Source of the DNA: Oscillospiraceae bacterium | GTDB lineage: Bacteria > Bacillota > Clostridia > Saccharofermentanales > Saccharofermentanaceae | Direction: 5' to 3' | DNA: 6,532 nucleotides | Assembly (NCBI GenBank): GCA_902803695.1 | Contig: CADCQX010000031.1 | Location: 1-6,532, forward strand | In this document: positions 5,071 through 6,532 of the stretch, piece by piece | Layout: each line of letters opens with the position of its first letter | Numbering within the stretch: position 1 is the stretch's first letter | Made by a program: the position numbers and the translations under genes | The notes under the pieces: model-generated | What the model was told of the DNA's origin: nothing | The model's database searches: none | The model's input: only the letters and a program-made list of their open reading frames with translations

Positions 5071-6216
5071 ATGTCGGAGTTACTTATCAAGTTGTTCATC
5101 AAGGATCCGTCGCAGAGACACAAATACGGTCTCCTCGCAGGAGTCGTGGGAATAATCTGCAACATTCTTCTGGCGTGCATCAAGGTAACATTGGGTCTTC
5201 TGACAGGAGCAGTATCCATTGCTACGGATGCGGTCAACAACACGTCCGATGCCGTTTCTTCAATAGTTACCCTGGTCGGATTCAAGATCTCAGGTAAGCC
5301 TGCCGACAGAGAGCACCCGTACGGCCACGGCCGAATGGAATACATCGCGGGCTTTGTCGTAGCCGCTGCAGTTATCGCGGTTGCCATTAACCTCTTCAAG
5401 GAATCCGTAAGTAAGATAATCCACCCGGCCGAACTCGACGTTAATGTCATTACGATAGTAATCCTCGCGATCACCATCCTTATCAAACTCTGGATGTCCC
5501 TTTTCTACAGTAAGATTGCCAAAAGGATCTCTTCGGAGGCAATGAGAGCGACAGCCACCGACTCCAGAGCCGACTGCATTACAACAGGCGTTGCTTTATT
5601 ATCCGTAGCAGTCATGCTCATTTTCAAAAAGAACATCGACGGCTGGGCCGGAGCCATAGTTTCCATCCTTGTTATCATCTCAGGAATCCGGTCTGCAAAA
5701 GAAACTATAGAGCCTCTCCTCGGTGCAGCCCCTGATAAGGAGATCATCGAGAAGCTCGAGAAAGAGATCCGCACATATGATGAGATAATGGGTGTTCACG
5801 ACCTTAGAGTTCACGAATACGGCCACGATGTAACCGTAGCATCCGTTCATGTCGAGATGCCTCATGACTGCACTCTCGTAAGATGCCATGAGATCATCGA
5901 CAAGATCGAACGAGATGTAATTGACAAGGGAATAGTCTCCGAGCTTTCAATCCATGTTGATCCTGTAAGGACAGACGATGAGGAGATCACATTCATCCGT
6001 ACTGAGCTCACAAAGCACATGCAGTCCATCGATCCTAAAATGAACCTCTATGACTTCAGGCTCCTTCATGAAGATAGCAGCGACAAACTCTTCTTCGAGA
6101 TACTTGTATCCTACGACAACCCTAAGACTGACGCTGAGATCAAGAAGATCCTCTGCGACAAGATCAAGGATCTGGGCAAAGACTACGAAGCCGTGATCAT
6201 AGTCGACAGGGAATGA
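5071..6216 (+). CDS. Cation diffusion facilitator (CDF) transporter, probable Mn2+ exporter, with extra C-terminal domain
   Basis: A membrane metal/proton antiporter of the CDF family. There are six predicted helices, roughly 20-42, 45-70, 90-110, 122-145, 160-185 and 190-208. The family signature HPYGHGRMEYIAGF is at 82-95. Aligning by eye to E. coli YiiP, the transport-site quartet is Asn56 and Asp60 in helix 2 (DAVNNTSD) and Asp164 and Asp168 in helix 5 (DSRAD). This ND-DD set is typical of manganese CDFs, whereas zinc members have His in helix 5. The cytoplasmic domain (about 210-300) is histidine-rich (HDLRVHEYGH, SVHVEM, IHVDP), consistent with metal-sensing dimerisation. Residues about 303-381 look like a second alpha/beta domain; most CDFs end near 300, so 381 is long. 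The ATG follows AAGGAG by 10 nt. An own promoter and terminator make it a monocistronic unit, with possible read-through from the gene upstream. Confidence 0.95.
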   Translation: MSELLIKLFIKDPSQRHKYGLLAGVVGIICNILLACIKVTLGLLTGAVSIATDAVNNTSDAVSSIVTLVGFKISGKPADREHPYGHGRMEYIAGFVVAAAVIAVAINLFKESVSKIIHPAELDVNVITIVILAITILIKLWMSLFYSKIAKRISSEAMRATATDSRADCITTGVALLSVAVMLIFKKNIDGWAGAIVSILVIISGIRSAKETIEPLLGAAPDKEIIEKLEKEIRTYDEIMGVHDLRVHEYGHDVTVASVHVEMPHDCTLVRCHEIIDKIERDVIDKGIVSELSIHVDPVRTDDEEITFIRTELTKHMQSIDPKMNLYDFRLLHEDSSDKLFFEILVSYDNPKTDAEIKKILCDKIKDLGKDYEAVIIVDRE

Positions 6217-6243
6217 TCATTATATATCCGAAATAAACCAAGT

Positions 6244-6276
6244 AAGAAGTCGGTCTTAAGGTCCGGCTTCTTTTTT
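6244..6276 (+). terminator. Intrinsic terminator of the CDF gene
   Basis: AAGAAGTCGG (6244-6253) pairs with CCGGCTTCTT (6263-6272) over a 9-nt loop with one G-U pair. Six T (6271-6276) end the stem. It lies 27 nt after the stop codon. Confidence 0.92.
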
Positions 6277-6280
6277 GTGG

Positions 6281-6508
6281 TAAATAAGGTTGGATTTTCA
6301 TGCACATCCGGATTTTTCCAACCTAATGTTGCAATCAGAAAATCCGGAAATTATTTCTTCAACATAAGGTTGGATTTTTCTTTTGGCCCCTTCTTCTTTT
6401 TCTAACCCTAGGTTGTATTTCTTGTCGCCAAGATACCTTTTCTCGTATTTTGACCTCCGGATCCTTCTTGAATTCAAAGATAACGTTAACCTTAGGTTGG
6501 ATTTCTAT
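6281..6508. repeat. Cluster of five degenerate ~20-bp repeats, consensus AACnTWAGGTTGGATTT, in gene-free DNA
   Basis: Direct copies start at 6281, 6361, 6404 and 6488. The inverted copy occupies about 6310-6330 on the minus strand. The copies share AGGTTGGATTT with few changes (6404 has GTATTT), while the bases between them are unrelated. Copies at 6404-6414 and 6488-6498 also share a small dyad, AACC-YTA-GGTT. Copy 1 and the inverted copy make an 8-bp inverted repeat (6287-6294 with 6317-6324). A separate perfect 9-bp inverted repeat joins 6308-6316 (CCGGATTTT) and 6339-6347, interlocked with the first. The whole stretch 6277-6532 has no convincing gene on either strand and is T-rich on the plus strand. 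The origin of the repeats is unknown to me. Confidence 0.7.
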
Positions 6509-6532
6509 TTTCCCGTTTTTTTAATTCCGACA

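Noticed and set aside
4905..5486. Minus-strand open frame of 193 codons opposite the CDF gene
   Set aside because: It is antisense to the CDF coding sequence with its signature motif and crosses the CDF promoter.
6281..6508. CRISPR array
   Set aside because: The repeats are degenerate, irregularly spaced (80, 43 and 84 bp between direct copies) and one is inverted, unlike a CRISPR array.
6362..6520. Minus-strand 53-codon open stretch in the right-edge repeat region
   Set aside because: There is no ATG, GTG or TTG start with a ribosome site; the GGAGG at its centre leads only to ATA. It is kept as part of the repeat finding, not called a gene.

Overview
The window looks like chromosome from a low-to-moderate GC Clostridia, most likely a Lachnospiraceae-type anaerobe. 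The evidence is the Gram-positive style ribosome binding sites, extended -10 promoters, a FIST-domain signalling protein of a type I associate with Clostridia, a GGDEF protein with a LacI-type sensor, and a tRNA with encoded CCA. This assignment is inference from sequence style; there is no rRNA or marker gene here.

Layout. Positions 1-3457 hold two tandem minus-strand signalling genes. A cytoplasmic LacI-type sensor / GAF-like / GGDEF diguanylate cyclase (1634-3457) is followed, after a 106-bp gap with its own promoter, by a FIST-domain protein (1-1527). The FIST gene runs off the left edge just as a degenerate GGDEF-like domain seems to begin. Between 3458 and 3585 lies a compact divergent promoter region. 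Rightward from there are a short-chain dehydrogenase/reductase (3586-4314), tRNA-Ala with anticodon CGC (4348-4423) and its strong intrinsic terminator, a small two-helix membrane protein of unknown function (4516-5010), and a cation diffusion facilitator (5071-6216) whose metal-site residues suggest manganese. A second intrinsic terminator follows at 6244-6276. The last 256 bp hold no convincing gene but carry five degenerate copies of a ~20-bp repeat.

How the genes work together. The two left genes form a plausible cyclic-di-GMP module in which soluble small-ligand sensor domains (LacI-type fold, FIST) sit in front of nucleotide-signalling domains. The right-hand genes appear to be separate transcription units: each of the SDR, the small membrane protein and the CDF has its own extended -10 element. 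No mobile element, CRISPR array, phage gene or defence system was seen. I found no clear case of an undescribed system. The best candidates for a second look are the sensor pair, the CDF with a ND-DD site and duplicated C-terminal domain, and the repeat cluster at the right edge.
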